A stretch of DNA of 42,394 bases from contig JAGXSQ010000172.1 of the NCBI GenBank assembly GCA_018333395.1, forward strand, positions 1-42,394, read 5' to 3'. Positions 1-8,564 of this stretch are shown here, one piece after another; position 1 is the first letter of the stretch, and each line of letters begins with the position of its first letter. Under the pieces are notes generated by a model, which was not told the DNA's origin, made no database searches, and saw nothing but the letters and a program-made list of their open reading frames with translations. The translations under genes were made by a program, and so were the position numbers. Source of the stretch: Dethiobacter sp. Lineage in GTDB: Bacteria; Bacillota_D; Dethiobacteria; Dethiobacterales; Dethiobacteraceae.

Positions 1-91
1 CTCCCTACATAGGTATCCTAGCTATGGGGCGTCTTGGCACTTACCCCAACCGGACTTGCACCGGCAAGATAACACGTGCTTATCTGGGCAC
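1..91 (-). mobile_element. 5' end of a group II intron (partial, runs off the left edge)
   Basis: Read on the minus strand from 91, the sequence begins GTGCCCAGATAAG and continues with small hairpins (CCGG-TGCAAGT-CCGG, then a GGGG...CCCC stem). This resembles the 5' end of domain I of bacterial group II introns, which start with GTGYG-like sequence and often carry a GTGCAAGTCC element. It begins about 25 bases past the gap stop codon and shortly after a small GCC-GACA-GGC hairpin followed by T residues, so it may have inserted behind the gap terminator, as some group II introns do. The rest of the ribozyme and any reverse transcriptase would lie outside the window. This is pattern recognition only; another structured RNA is possible. 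Confidence 0.45.
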
Positions 92-115
92 GCTGCCATG
101 AAAAAGCCTGTCGGC

Positions 116-1123
116 CTACAGTCCCTGAGCAGCTACATACCCCGCTAGATCGGCCACCCGCCGCGAATACCCCCACTCGTTATCGTACCAGGCCACCACC
201 CGCGCCAGCTTCCCATCGAGCACCATCGTCAGCAGACTATCCACCACGCTGGAGTACGGTGAGCCTTTATAATCCACGGAGACCAGCGGTTCCGTGGCAA
301 AGCCGAGAATGCCGCACAGTTCCCCACTGGACGCCTCTCTGAAGGCCTCGTTGATTTCCTGCGCCGCAGTTTGCCTGCCGAGCTCCGCCACAAAATCCAC
401 AATAGACACGGTGGGCGTCGGGACGCGCACGGCAAAGCCGTCAATTTTGCCTTTCAGGTCAGGGATAATTTTGCCGATGATTTTGGCCGCCCCGGTAGTG
501 GTCGGAATCATAGACAGTGCCGCCGCCCTAGCCCGTCGCAGGTCGGCATGAGGCAGGTCTAGCAGTTGCTGGTCATTGGTATAAGAGTGGGTCGTGTTCA
601 TCAGTCCGCGAACCACGCCAAAGCTTTCATGCAGCACCTTTACGACCGGAGCCAGAGCGTTGGTCGTGCAGGAAGCATTGGAGAGAATATGGTGTTCCTC
701 CGGGCGGTACAAATGATGGTTGAGACCCATGACGACAATGAGGTCGGCGTCATTAACCGGGGTGGTGACGATCACCTTTTTCGCGCCGCCCGCCAGGTGG
801 CGCGATGCTTCGCGGTGAGTGCGAAAATGACCGGTAGCCTCCACCACCACGTCAACGCCTGCTTCTCTCCAGGGGACGCGCTCCGGGTGCGCCTCCGCAA
901 AGATTTTGATTTCACGCCCATTGACCAGCATGTTTTCACCCTGCAATATTACGTTCCCAATGCATTTCCCGTAGAGCGAATCATATTTCAAGAGATGCGC
1001 CAGCGTAGCGTTGTCGGTCAGGTCGTTAATAGCTACCACGCGCAGACCTGCCTCCTCCAGCATGGCGCGGAAGGTATTGCGGCCAATTCTTCCAAATCCG
1101 TTAATGCCAATCTTAACTGTCAC
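116..1123 (-). CDS. gap: Glyceraldehyde-3-phosphate dehydrogenase, type I
   Basis: Phosphorylating NAD-dependent GAPDH of glycolysis/gluconeogenesis: glyceraldehyde 3-phosphate + NAD + Pi to 1,3-bisphosphoglycerate; cytosolic homotetramer. The 335-aa product has the usual full length. It starts with the Rossmann motif INGFGRIGRN, carries the catalytic cysteine in SNASCTTNALAP near residue 150, and ends with the conserved WYDNEWGYS segment. The start is a GTG at 1123, behind a strong GGAGGAG ribosome site. It stands alone; pgk and tpi do not follow, because the likely group II intron 5' end lies directly downstream. A second, broken copy of its 3' end lies at about 11 kb. Confidence 0.97.
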   Translation of the reverse strand: MTVKIGINGFGRIGRNTFRAMLEEAGLRVVAINDLTDNATLAHLLKYDSLYGKCIGNVILQGENMLVNGREIKIFAEAHPERVPWREAGVDVVVEATGHFRTHREASRHLAGGAKKVIVTTPVNDADLIVVMGLNHHLYRPEEHHILSNASCTTNALAPVVKVLHESFGVVRGLMNTTHSYTNDQQLLDLPHADLRRARAAALSMIPTTTGAAKIIGKIIPDLKGKIDGFAVRVPTPTVSIVDFVAELGRQTAAQEINEAFREASSGELCGILGFATEPLVSVDYKGSPYSSVVDSLLTMVLDGKLARVVAWYDNEWGYSRRVADLAGYVAAQGL

Positions 1124-1262
1124 ACGCCTCTCCTCCTAACCCGTTCTAGCCGGAACTAAAATTAGTTTCTGGCCCTTTTGCGCTTGGCTTAGCTTACCCG
1201 GCGTACCGTCAAAGAATACCGGGCCACACTGCTACTTGTCCTGGAAAGGTTAGAATTCTTGG

Positions 1263-1619
1263 CTAAAAACCGGACTGCGTCTCGGGGTTTCCAGGGGAAA
1301 GGGGCGTCTCCGCAAATATGGCTGGGAATAATTGTACCTGGACACGGTCGCCCGCAGCAGCCGTATCACTGCCGGGCGCCAAGACAACCGGGGAATTCAA
1401 GCCATGAAAGGAGGACAGCACCCCGGGCCTTTGGCGCGCGATCGGCCTTGTTACCAGTCCGTCGCCCTCCTGCAAGGTACAGGAGGCCAGGAAACGCACC
1501 TGGTTAGTCAAAGCGGTCAGCGGCCCTCCGGAAAGCCTGGCTTCTGCTAACTGATGCGGAGAGAAGCCCAGGCCTCGCATTTTGGCTAGTACAGGCAGGG
1601 CAAAATGGCAATTTAGCAA
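1263..1619 (-). pseudogene. 5'-truncated moeA relic (C-terminal domain only)
   Basis: This open frame of about 118 codons (TTG at 1619) does not encode a whole protein but matches the C-terminal part of MoeA, the molybdopterin molybdenumtransferase. The pattern is recognisable: an F-L-PVLAKMRG start, an A-L-GGPL segment, a VRFLASC strand followed by GDGLVTRP, then R-PGVLSSFHGLNSPVVL and a final AGDRVQVQLF strand. MoeA is normally about 400 residues. The N-terminal MPT-binding domains are absent, and an in-frame TAA lies six codons upstream. No good ribosome site precedes the TTG. It is probably a decayed remnant rather than a working gene. The assignment rests on motif memory only. Confidence 0.5.
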
Positions 1620-1732
1620 AACTATTGACTGATGTTAGGAACTATGATAGTTTATTGTCATATCATTAACGAAGATGGAGATGAGTGCCTCGGGCCTTAT
1701 GAAGGGATAGTATCAGCTTCGCAAAACAACTG

Positions 1733-1902
1733 AAAATAGGTGCCTTATTCTGTTTAAAACAGGCTTAAAAGGGAAGCCGGTGTGAGTCCGGCGCGGTCCC
1801 GCCGCTGTAAAGGTTAGAAGCCCCACATTATTATCACTGGGACGTTTTTCCGGGAAGACGTGGGCGCTTTGATGATCCTAAGCCAGAAGACCTGCCTGTT
1901 TT
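1733..1902 (+). promoter_or_regulatory. Cobalamin (AdoCbl-type) riboswitch
   Basis: Contains the hallmark core GCCGGTG-(T)GAGTCCGGC, followed by GCGGTCCCGCCGCTGTAA, and the closing B12 box AGCCAGAAGACCTGCC at 1881-1896. The closing P1 stem pairs AAAATAGG (1733-1740) with CCTGTTTT (1895-1902). It lies about 200 bases upstream of the 2098 gene and is followed by an intrinsic terminator, so control is probably by transcription termination when cobalamin is plentiful. It makes cobalamin the expected substrate of the downstream uptake operon. Confidence 0.95.
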
Positions 1903-1974
1903 ATTTGGAACCATTACCTACGGGCGATAGGGAGGTTGGTGTATATGCTGTAAGTGTCCCGCTGTATGGGATAA

Positions 1975-2010
1975 GATCCCCCGGTCCGTTGTAGGCCGGG
2001 GGTCTTTTTA
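1975..2010 (+). terminator. Intrinsic terminator in the riboswitch expression platform
   Basis: CCCCCGG pairs with CCGGGGG around a 10-nt loop. A GA/TC pair extends the stem beyond one bulged T, and TCTTTTTA follows. It lies between the B12 aptamer and the first gene, so it is the likely regulated terminator of the operon. Confidence 0.85.
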
Positions 2011-2097
2011 ATCCAAGGCAAATGAGTAATTGCTTGCGTTAATAGCGTTGTTTGCTGCCATAAGGCATAAACTTAAAAAGGAGTGTGCTAGGAACAA

Positions 2098-5000
2098 ATG
2101 ACAAGGTTTAAGAAGAGTTTACGCTTTTTAGCGCTATTTGTAGCATTTTGTCTGATCGCTAACTTTGCCGCGCCCTTTGGTTTATTAAAGAAGGTCGAAA
2201 CCGCAGCTCCAGCGCCTGTATATTCGGCCGCCGAGCTGGCCGGGAAAGCGGTCCGGTTCATTAACCAAGCAAATCAGGCCGGAGAAAGGATTGACGGATA
2301 CACCGCCTACGTGCTGACTAGGGCCGGTGAGGACCTGTCAACAGCGAAATGGGTCTATAACGGTATAACCCTGAAAGATACGCTGCTTGCTTCTGTTGCG
2401 GCGACTATAGCTAACCCTTCTTCCGTCAACGCAAGAGACATCGCCCATCAATTGCTGGCGGTAAACCAGTGGGCTTATCAGGAGCCGGCTGATCAGCTCG
2501 CAGGCATCCTGGCAGGAAGGCAAAAAGATAACGGCAGCTTTGACAATAATATTTTCGTTGATATGCCGGCCTTCGAGGCGCTCGGCAAGGCTGGGCGGAT
2601 TAACGTAATCGACGCTGTTTACACCCGTGATTATATCCTGGGCAGTCAGTACGTCACAGCCGGGGATCATTACGGCTCCTGGGGCGCCACCTGGGGTGAC
2701 GTATTTTGGCCTGACCTGATGACCACCGCCCAGGCGATCCGGGCGCTCACCTACCTTCCCGGCGCCAGCGAAGATATGTATATTCAGGAAGCCATTAATA
2801 GGGGGCTTGGTTATCTAAAGCGCCTGCAAAAAACTCACGGCGGTGTTTACGCACCATTTAGTGACCCAGCCGTAGATAACTCCGAGACGATTATAACCTT
2901 GCGCAGACTCGGCAAGGACCCCGAAGGCGCGGAGTGGACTAAAACGGTCAGCGGCAAAAGGGTAAACCCGGTATCGTACCTGATGAAAGGCACGATGAAC
3001 GCCGACGGCAGTTTCGGTACGACCGGAAACGTGTTTGGCGCCACCAGGGCGCTTCTGGCCTATGTTGTGCAAAAAGACACGGACATGATTGCCACCGTAA
3101 GAAACGGGGTCAATTTTTTAGCCGACCAGTATCATGCGGATAATGACACGCACATGTATCAACAATTCGGAGGGCACAGAGCCGCACAAGTTATCGCTCT
3201 CGCCGGAGAGGACGCCGCCGCCGGCAGGTGGAAAAAAGACGGTAAGACACTAGCCGCCAGGGTCATAAAAGAGGCTGCGGCCCTTACGGCAGATTCCAGA
3301 GTAACAGACATCGCCAAAACCCTGATCGCGCTTGACGCCCTCTCCTCCCAAAATACGGATGAGCGCAACCGCCTGATTGGACTGCTTGCAGCCATACAAC
3401 AGGACGGGGGCAATTTCGCCGATGGGAAAATTTTTAACGAAATGCTGCCTTACTTGGCCCTGACCACGGTCGAGGGATGGAGTTTGCTGTCTGAGGACAA
3501 ACAGGCCAAGGCCAAGAATTGGTTGATTAACGCCCAGACCAAGGACGGTCTCCATAAAGGCAGCTGGGAGCACGGCTGGGGAGTGGATACGGTATCAACC
3601 GCCCAGGCTATCGTAGTATTGTCCGGTTTTAACGAGGCCAAAACCGCGGATTCGGCCACTTACCAAGCCATTTCTGATGGTCTGGCCTGGCTTAAGTCAA
3701 AACAGGACAGTACAGGCAAGATTAGCGTGCCGTTTGATGATCCGGTTACGAACACCGGTGAGGCGGTGCTGGCCGTACTGGCCGCCGGGCAAAACCCCAA
3801 AGGGCCCGAGTGGACTCAAAACGGCAGAAGCCTGCTTGACTACCTGCTTTTGCGGACCAATCAGAATCCCGACGGAAGCATCGGGGACAAAGACGGTTTT
3901 TCGGGCAACGTTGGTTCTACCGTGCCTGCTTTACTGGCCCTTTTGAAGTACAATGAACTCTATGGCTGGATAGATTTTAGCGCCGTTCAAGACAGCGGCA
4001 ATAATGGCGGTGGCGGCCAGCCGGAGCAGGCGCCGCCCGGAAATCAACCGGGACAGATACCGCCCGGCAACCAGTTCAATGTGAACATTGCCGTGGTGGG
4101 TGAAAACGGTGAACTGCTTTATGGTCCGGGCAGCGTACTCGTTAGGAAAACCGGCACATGGGGTCTTACGGCCATGGGAGCGCTTCAGGCTACCGGGCTG
4201 CCTTACACTGAAGAAGGAGGCTTTGTCAACAGCATCGCCGGGCGGGCCAACCAAGGGATGCGGGGGTGGATGTACACGGTTAATGGAGCTGTGCCCCCGA
4301 TGTTAGCCTCGGCTAAAGCGGTCAGCGAAGGGGATCGGGTGATCTGGTGGTACAGCAAGGACGTGGACTCCCCCGGCCCCACCTGGGACAGCTTCTTCAG
4401 GGGGCCTCTTGCGCCCCAACAGGCGGCTGTTGCACCAGACGGCCTTAAGAGACTCCCGGTTGCTCTGCAAGCTGCGGATCATGTCCTGGCAGCGCTGGAA
4501 AGAGCTGACCTGTTGCCCGAACTAAAGGAAAAGGCAGTGGAACTGGCCCGCCTAAATGAACAGTTCAGGTCCGTAGCACTGGTGGGAGACGCTTTGCCAG
4601 TGGATCTGGCCGCGATTGCGGCACTGAGAAAGGAACTGGCTCAAAACACGGTGAACATAAGCCGGATGGTGGCAGCCGAAAGTGGGGCCACTGTGGCTGA
4701 TGCCGGGGCCGAGGTGGCCTTGAGCATTCCGGCCCGGGCGCTCAGCCGAGACGTGGAGATAACTGTAAGTAAGGAAATCACCGGCAGCGACCAAATCAGC
4801 GGGGCACAGGCCGCCGCGCCTCCCGGTTTCCGCCCGGTCTCCGACAAGTATGACTTCGGCCCTGACGGGACCGCTTTTGCCGTACCGGTAACCCTAATTC
4901 TAAGAGTGGCCATCCCTCCCCTGGTAAGACCGGAGAACCTGGTTCTGGCCCGGTACGACAAGGCTGCCGGCACGTGGCTAGCCATCCCGGCGGTGGTAGA

Positions 5001-5610
5001 CGTAAATAAAGGCTTAATCCTGGCCAGGCTTCAGCACTTTAGCCGTTTCGCGGTGTTTGCCAGGGAGCCAGTGAAATCTTTCACTGACGTCACTCCTGCT
5101 TCCTTCGGCTGGGCAAAGGACTCTATCGAGACGCTGGCCGGAGCCGAGATTGTTGCCGGCGTGAGCGAGACACATTTCGAACCGGGCCGGGCGGTGACCA
5201 GGGCGGAACTCGCGAGTCTTTTAGTAAGAGCATTGAGACTGCAGGTAAGGGCCGGCGCTACTCAGCCGTTTAAAGACGTACATTCCGGTGACTGGCACTC
5301 CGGAGCGGTCGCCGCGGCCTACGCGGCCGGGCTGATCACGGGCTATGGTGATGGCACCTTCCGTCCGAACAGCGCCGTCACCAGGGAAGAAGTAGCGGCC
5401 CTGCTGACGCGGGCCATGAAACTGCAGACCACGGAACAGAAACTTTCCTTTACTGACAGCGACAAAATTGCTTCCTGGGCCAGGGCCAGTGTGGCGGCTG
5501 CAGCGTCGCGGGGCCTGGTCAGAGGTTTTCCGGATGGCAGCTTCCAGCCGCAAGCAACTGCCAGCCGTGCCCAGTGTGCGGTAATGATTTACCGGATGCT
5601 GACTAACTAA
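2098..5610 (+). CDS. SLH-anchored intrinsic-factor/transcobalamin-like surface protein
   Basis: Predicted to hold or capture cobalamin at the cell surface. A signal peptide (residues 1-35) is followed by two stretches of alpha/alpha-barrel repeats of the terpenoid-cyclase/intrinsic-factor type (about 40-330 and 345-625; repeats of the kind QKDNGSF, DGSFGTTGNVFGATRALLAY). A Pro/Gly/Gln linker leads to a DUF4430 domain (about 661-760; TGTWGLTAMGALQATGLPY, GWMYTVNG, VIWWYSKD). Then come a ZU5-like beta domain (about 860-990) and three SLH domains (about 993-1170; FTDV, GYGDGTFRPN, GFPDGSFQP). Barrel plus DUF4430 is the domain pair of vertebrate intrinsic factor and transcobalamin. SLH domains bind pyruvylated wall polymer, for which csaB lies at 33 kb. 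First gene behind the B12 riboswitch. Binding itself is inferred. Confidence 0.85.
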   Translation: MTRFKKSLRFLALFVAFCLIANFAAPFGLLKKVETAAPAPVYSAAELAGKAVRFINQANQAGERIDGYTAYVLTRAGEDLSTAKWVYNGITLKDTLLASVAATIANPSSVNARDIAHQLLAVNQWAYQEPADQLAGILAGRQKDNGSFDNNIFVDMPAFEALGKAGRINVIDAVYTRDYILGSQYVTAGDHYGSWGATWGDVFWPDLMTTAQAIRALTYLPGASEDMYIQEAINRGLGYLKRLQKTHGGVYAPFSDPAVDNSETIITLRRLGKDPEGAEWTKTVSGKRVNPVSYLMKGTMNADGSFGTTGNVFGATRALLAYVVQKDTDMIATVRNGVNFLADQYHADNDTHMYQQFGGHRAAQVIALAGEDAAAGRWKKDGKTLAARVIKEAAALTADSRVTDIAKTLIALDALSSQNTDERNRLIGLLAAIQQDGGNFADGKIFNEMLPYLALTTVEGWSLLSEDKQAKAKNWLINAQTKDGLHKGSWEHGWGVDTVSTAQAIVVLSGFNEAKTADSATYQAISDGLAWLKSKQDSTGKISVPFDDPVTNTGEAVLAVLAAGQNPKGPEWTQNGRSLLDYLLLRTNQNPDGSIGDKDGFSGNVGSTVPALLALLKYNELYGWIDFSAVQDSGNNGGGGQPEQAPPGNQPGQIPPGNQFNVNIAVVGENGELLYGPGSVLVRKTGTWGLTAMGALQATGLPYTEEGGFVNSIAGRANQGMRGWMYTVNGAVPPMLASAKAVSEGDRVIWWYSKDVDSPGPTWDSFFRGPLAPQQAAVAPDGLKRLPVALQAADHVLAALERADLLPELKEKAVELARLNEQFRSVALVGDALPVDLAAIAALRKELAQNTVNISRMVAAESGATVADAGAEVALSIPARALSRDVEITVSKEITGSDQISGAQAAAPPGFRPVSDKYDFGPDGTAFAVPVTLILRVAIPPLVRPENLVLARYDKAAGTWLAIPAVVDVNKGLILARLQHFSRFAVFAREPVKSFTDVTPASFGWAKDSIETLAGAEIVAGVSETHFEPGRAVTRAELASLLVRALRLQVRAGATQPFKDVHSGDWHSGAVAAAYAAGLITGYGDGTFRPNSAVTREEVAALLTRAMKLQTTEQKLSFTDSDKIASWARASVAAAASRGLVRGFPDGSFQPQATASRAQCAVMIYRMLTN

Positions 5611-5651
5611 AGAAAAATTTTGGGACCTGAGGGAAGGTGGGAGGGGCGCTC

Positions 5652-6173
5652 TTGTTGAAAGGGAAATTAACTTATCTTGTTTTGTTTTTAATAATCATGG
5701 CAGGCATCGTTGGCCCGACCATGTATTCTGATAGGATAACAAGTACTGCCAACCAGGATGAAGCAATGCCGGAACAGCAGCCGGCTGCTTCATCCCCCGA
5801 CGGCGCAAAGGAGGACGGGTACGCCGTAGGCATTGCTGTGGTGGGTAAGGACGGAGAACTGCTGTATCCTCCCGGATACGTCACGCTAACCCCAAGGGAC
5901 ACATGGGGAATTACGGCGCTGGGAGCGCTGGAGGCTACCGGCCTGCCCTACACCCCGTCCACCCGCTGGTTCGGTTTTGTCGAGGCCGTTGCCGGGCAGC
6001 GCAACAAGGGGCAGGCCGGATGGATGTTTGCGGTTAACGGTGAAATCCCGCTGGTGGCCGCCGATGAAAAGCCCGTCAAAGCCGGGGACAAAGTGATCTG
6101 GTGGTACAGTAAAAACATAGGTGCTCCCACTCCAAGCTGGGATGATTTGCTCAAACAAGCAGCCGGAAATTAG
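5652..6173 (+). CDS. Membrane-anchored DUF4430 protein (transcobalamin beta-domain-like)
   Basis: About 173 aa. An N-terminal hydrophobic segment (LTYLVLFLIIMAGIVG) acts as signal or anchor with no clear lipobox, and a low-complexity linker leads to a single DUF4430 domain (about 60-160). This is closely similar to the one in the preceding gene: both have the ATGLPYT turn, GW-M-VNG and VIWWYSK. The domain corresponds to the C-terminal beta domain of intrinsic factor/transcobalamin, so the protein may pass cobalamin from the surface protein to the membrane transporter. I chose TTG 5652 because GGGAGGGG sits at the right distance; a GTG at 5637 in the same frame is possible but poorly spaced. 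It follows the SLH gene by about 40 bases in the riboswitch operon. Confidence 0.8.
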   Translation: MLKGKLTYLVLFLIIMAGIVGPTMYSDRITSTANQDEAMPEQQPAASSPDGAKEDGYAVGIAVVGKDGELLYPPGYVTLTPRDTWGITALGALEATGLPYTPSTRWFGFVEAVAGQRNKGQAGWMFAVNGEIPLVAADEKPVKAGDKVIWWYSKNIGAPTPSWDDLLKQAAGN

Positions 6174-6222
6174 TGGATAGTACTACTATTCATGTTGGCG
6201 CAACAGAAAGGAGCATGTACCG

Positions 6223-7602
6223 ATGACGCATAAAAAGTTAACCGTCAGCCTAGTCCTCGCACTGTCTGTTCTTTCTGTTCCGCTGCGGGCGGCGGCGCTG
6301 CCGACGGCTGACGTCAGGCCGGCCATGGACCGGGCGGTCATTCATTTGCTGGCCCTGGAAAGAAATCAGGGGAGGCCGCTCTCGCCGTGGAGCTACGTGG
6401 CCCTGGCCGCCGCCGGTCAAAGCCTTGCCGGTACCCGGGTGGGGCAGTCCTGCGAGCGACAACTGGCCGCCGCCACGTCCACCACCGACTACTGCCTTTT
6501 GGTCCTTACCCTGCTGGCTGCCGGAGAAAATCCTTTCGATTACCGGGGACAAAACCTGGTGAAAAAAATTCAGTCCGCTCAGCTTCCCGGTGGCAAGTTT
6601 GCCGATAATATAGACGGGAGCGGGCAGGGGGACGGTGAGGCGCAAATACTGCTCAACGCCCATATATGGGCTGTGCTAGCCCTCCATGCCGCCGGGGCGC
6701 AGGTACCGGATACAGTCAGAGCCAGACAGTGGCTTATTAATCAGCAGCATGACGACGGCGGCTTTAACTGGTATTTAACTGCAAGGACAGCGGATGTGGA
6801 TTCCACCGGCATGGCGCTTAAGGCCCTGGGCGCCCTGGGCGTCAGAAAAGACAGTCCGGTGGTGCAGAAAGCGCGTTCCTACTTGAGAAACGTTCAGGAA
6901 GGCGATGGCGGTTTTTCTTCCTGGGGGGCGGCCAACCCCGCGTCTAGCAGCATGGTTATCGGCGGCCTGATCGCGGTGGAAATTGATCCGGTCGCGGAGA
7001 TGATTAAACCCGGCGGCAACCCGGTTACGGCTATGCTTAGTTTTCAGTTGCCCAATGGCTCTTTTGCCCACATCAAGGGCGCAGGTCCCAACGAAATGGC
7101 TACACAGCAGGCTTTGATGGCCTTATCCGATATGTATTACGGGAAATCCCTTTACTTCAGGTTAAGGGAAAAAAGCAAAGCATCTTTGGACGTATCCGCT
7201 CCTGCGGAACGAAAGATACGGTTTAAGGTGGGGTCAAAAGAGTATCAAGTTCAGGCTGACGGTCAGGAGCGCGCCGCGGCAGCGGCCGCAGCCCCTTTTC
7301 TGAAAGGAGGTCGCGTATATGTGCCGGTGCGCTACCTGGCTTTAGCTCTGGGGATTCCCGAAACTGGCATCCGCTGGTCGCGTTCCGCTCAAACGGTGAC
7401 ACTGACCGGTGACGGTATAACCGTAACACTGGCTGTGGGCCGGGATATCATGTTCGTCAACGGCGCCGCCCGGCCGCCGATGGACGTTGTGCCGGTAATC
7501 AGAGAAGGACGTGTCTCACTGCCCGCTCGCTATGTGGCAGAATCCTTTGGTTACCGGGTAACCTGGGATAAAACTTCGCAAACGGTTAGTATCACAAGGT
7601 AA
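6223..7602 (+). CDS. Secreted alpha-barrel (prenyltransferase/squalene-cyclase repeat) protein with copper-amine-oxidase-N-like domain
   Basis: 459 aa. A cleavable signal peptide (about 1-26) is followed by alpha/alpha-barrel repeats (about 30-320; DDGGFNWYL, STGMALKALGALG, GDGGFSSWG, LPNGSFAH). The C-terminal domain (about 330-459) has the VPVRYLALALG and SLPARYVAESFGY pattern of the PF07833 "copper amine oxidase N-terminal" family, a common extracellular module in Firmicutes. The barrel matches the alpha domain of intrinsic factor/transcobalamin, complementing the DUF4430-only neighbour. Together the two small proteins look like a split version of the eukaryotic carrier. An enzymatic terpene role is unlikely given export and B12 control. 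Good AAAGGAG site before ATG 6223. Confidence 0.8.
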   Translation: MTHKKLTVSLVLALSVLSVPLRAAALPTADVRPAMDRAVIHLLALERNQGRPLSPWSYVALAAAGQSLAGTRVGQSCERQLAAATSTTDYCLLVLTLLAAGENPFDYRGQNLVKKIQSAQLPGGKFADNIDGSGQGDGEAQILLNAHIWAVLALHAAGAQVPDTVRARQWLINQQHDDGGFNWYLTARTADVDSTGMALKALGALGVRKDSPVVQKARSYLRNVQEGDGGFSSWGAANPASSSMVIGGLIAVEIDPVAEMIKPGGNPVTAMLSFQLPNGSFAHIKGAGPNEMATQQALMALSDMYYGKSLYFRLREKSKASLDVSAPAERKIRFKVGSKEYQVQADGQERAAAAAAAPFLKGGRVYVPVRYLALALGIPETGIRWSRSAQTVTLTGDGITVTLAVGRDIMFVNGAARPPMDVVPVIREGRVSLPARYVAESFGYRVTWDKTSQTVSITR

Positions 7603-7634
7603 AGCGCCAGTAATCTTACAAGGAGCGGAAAGCT

Positions 7635-8564
7635 TTGCTGGATAAGCTTTTTTATAAAGAAAAGGGGTTGTTCCTGCAGAGCCTGCACCCGTTGGCGGCG
7701 CTGGCCTATCTGGGCACGCTGCTGGTGCTGGCGCTGGTCTTTACCAACCCGCTTTATTTGCTGGGGATCCTACTGGTGGTAGTGCTGGCCATTCGGGCGT
7801 CGGACGGGCTGGAGGCCTGGGAAAGTTACCTAAAAATCGCTCTGTTTATGATGGTGATGATTATGCTCATCAACCCGCTGGTGTCCCCTGCCGGAAGTAC
7901 CATCATCTGGCAAGGTCCCCGTATTCCCGTCTTCGGCCGCCCGACGGTCTCTCTGGAGGCCATATGCTACGGCGCCGCCATGGGCGTCAGATTGCTGAGC
8001 ATCATCAGCATTTTTTGCCTGTATAATCTGGTTGTGCATCCTGATAAGGCCCTTAACCTGTTTTCCCGCTTTGCCGGCAAGTCCGTGCTGGTAATCTCCC
8101 TAGCCACCAGGATGTTTCCGGCCATGGTCAGGGAGCTAGAGAACATCCGGGGCGTGCAGTGGCTGCGTGGCGTTGACTTCAGCAAGGGGTCAGCAAGAGA
8201 AAAAGTCAGGAAATACTCCTCTTTAGTTAACATATTACTTTTATCCTCCCTGGAGGGTTCCTTGGAGACCGCCGAGTCTATGCAGGCCAGGGCTTTCGGC
8301 AGCGGTCCCCGCACCTGCTTCAGCCGGAACCGGTGGCGGTCCAGAGATACGCTTTTTCTTTCGGGCAGCGCCTGTGCGCTGGGAGCCGGTCTTTGGGGGC
8401 TGTTCAACGGCTTCGGCAGTTTTACTTTTTACCCGCGGCTTGACTACCTGATTAGCGGCCCGGGAACAGTGGCGCTACTGCTTATTGTGCTGTTCAGTTT
8501 ATCTGTTCCGGTGTTAATTGGTTGGGGGTGTGAACGCTGGCCTTATTTGAACTCGAAAATCTGA
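7635..8564 (+). CDS. ecfT: ECF transporter transmembrane component EcfT (CbiQ family)
   Basis: 309-aa polytopic membrane protein, the scaffold (T) component that joins the ATPases to the substrate-binding S component in energy-coupling-factor importers. Hydrophobic helices occur near residues 18-45, 65-85, 110-135 and 235-305. The cytosolic coupling region contains ATRMFPAMVRELENI and ESMQARAFGSGPR, which fits the family's two A-R-(A/G)-type coupling motifs. It starts with TTG 7635 behind AAGGAGCGG. The start of the ATPase gene overlaps its end by about 28 bases. Its place in the riboswitch operon suggests dedication to cobalamin rather than a shared EcfAAT module. Confidence 0.9.
   Translation: MLDKLFYKEKGLFLQSLHPLAALAYLGTLLVLALVFTNPLYLLGILLVVVLAIRASDGLEAWESYLKIALFMMVMIMLINPLVSPAGSTIIWQGPRIPVFGRPTVSLEAICYGAAMGVRLLSIISIFCLYNLVVHPDKALNLFSRFAGKSVLVISLATRMFPAMVRELENIRGVQWLRGVDFSKGSAREKVRKYSSLVNILLLSSLEGSLETAESMQARAFGSGPRTCFSRNRWRSRDTLFLSGSACALGAGLWGLFNGFGSFTFYPRLDYLISGPGTVALLLIVLFSLSVPVLIGWGCERWPYLNSKI

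Noticed and set aside
566..1159. Long open frame (about 197 codons) opposite gap on the plus strand
   Set aside because: Antisense shadow of gap; no ribosome site and no recognisable family.
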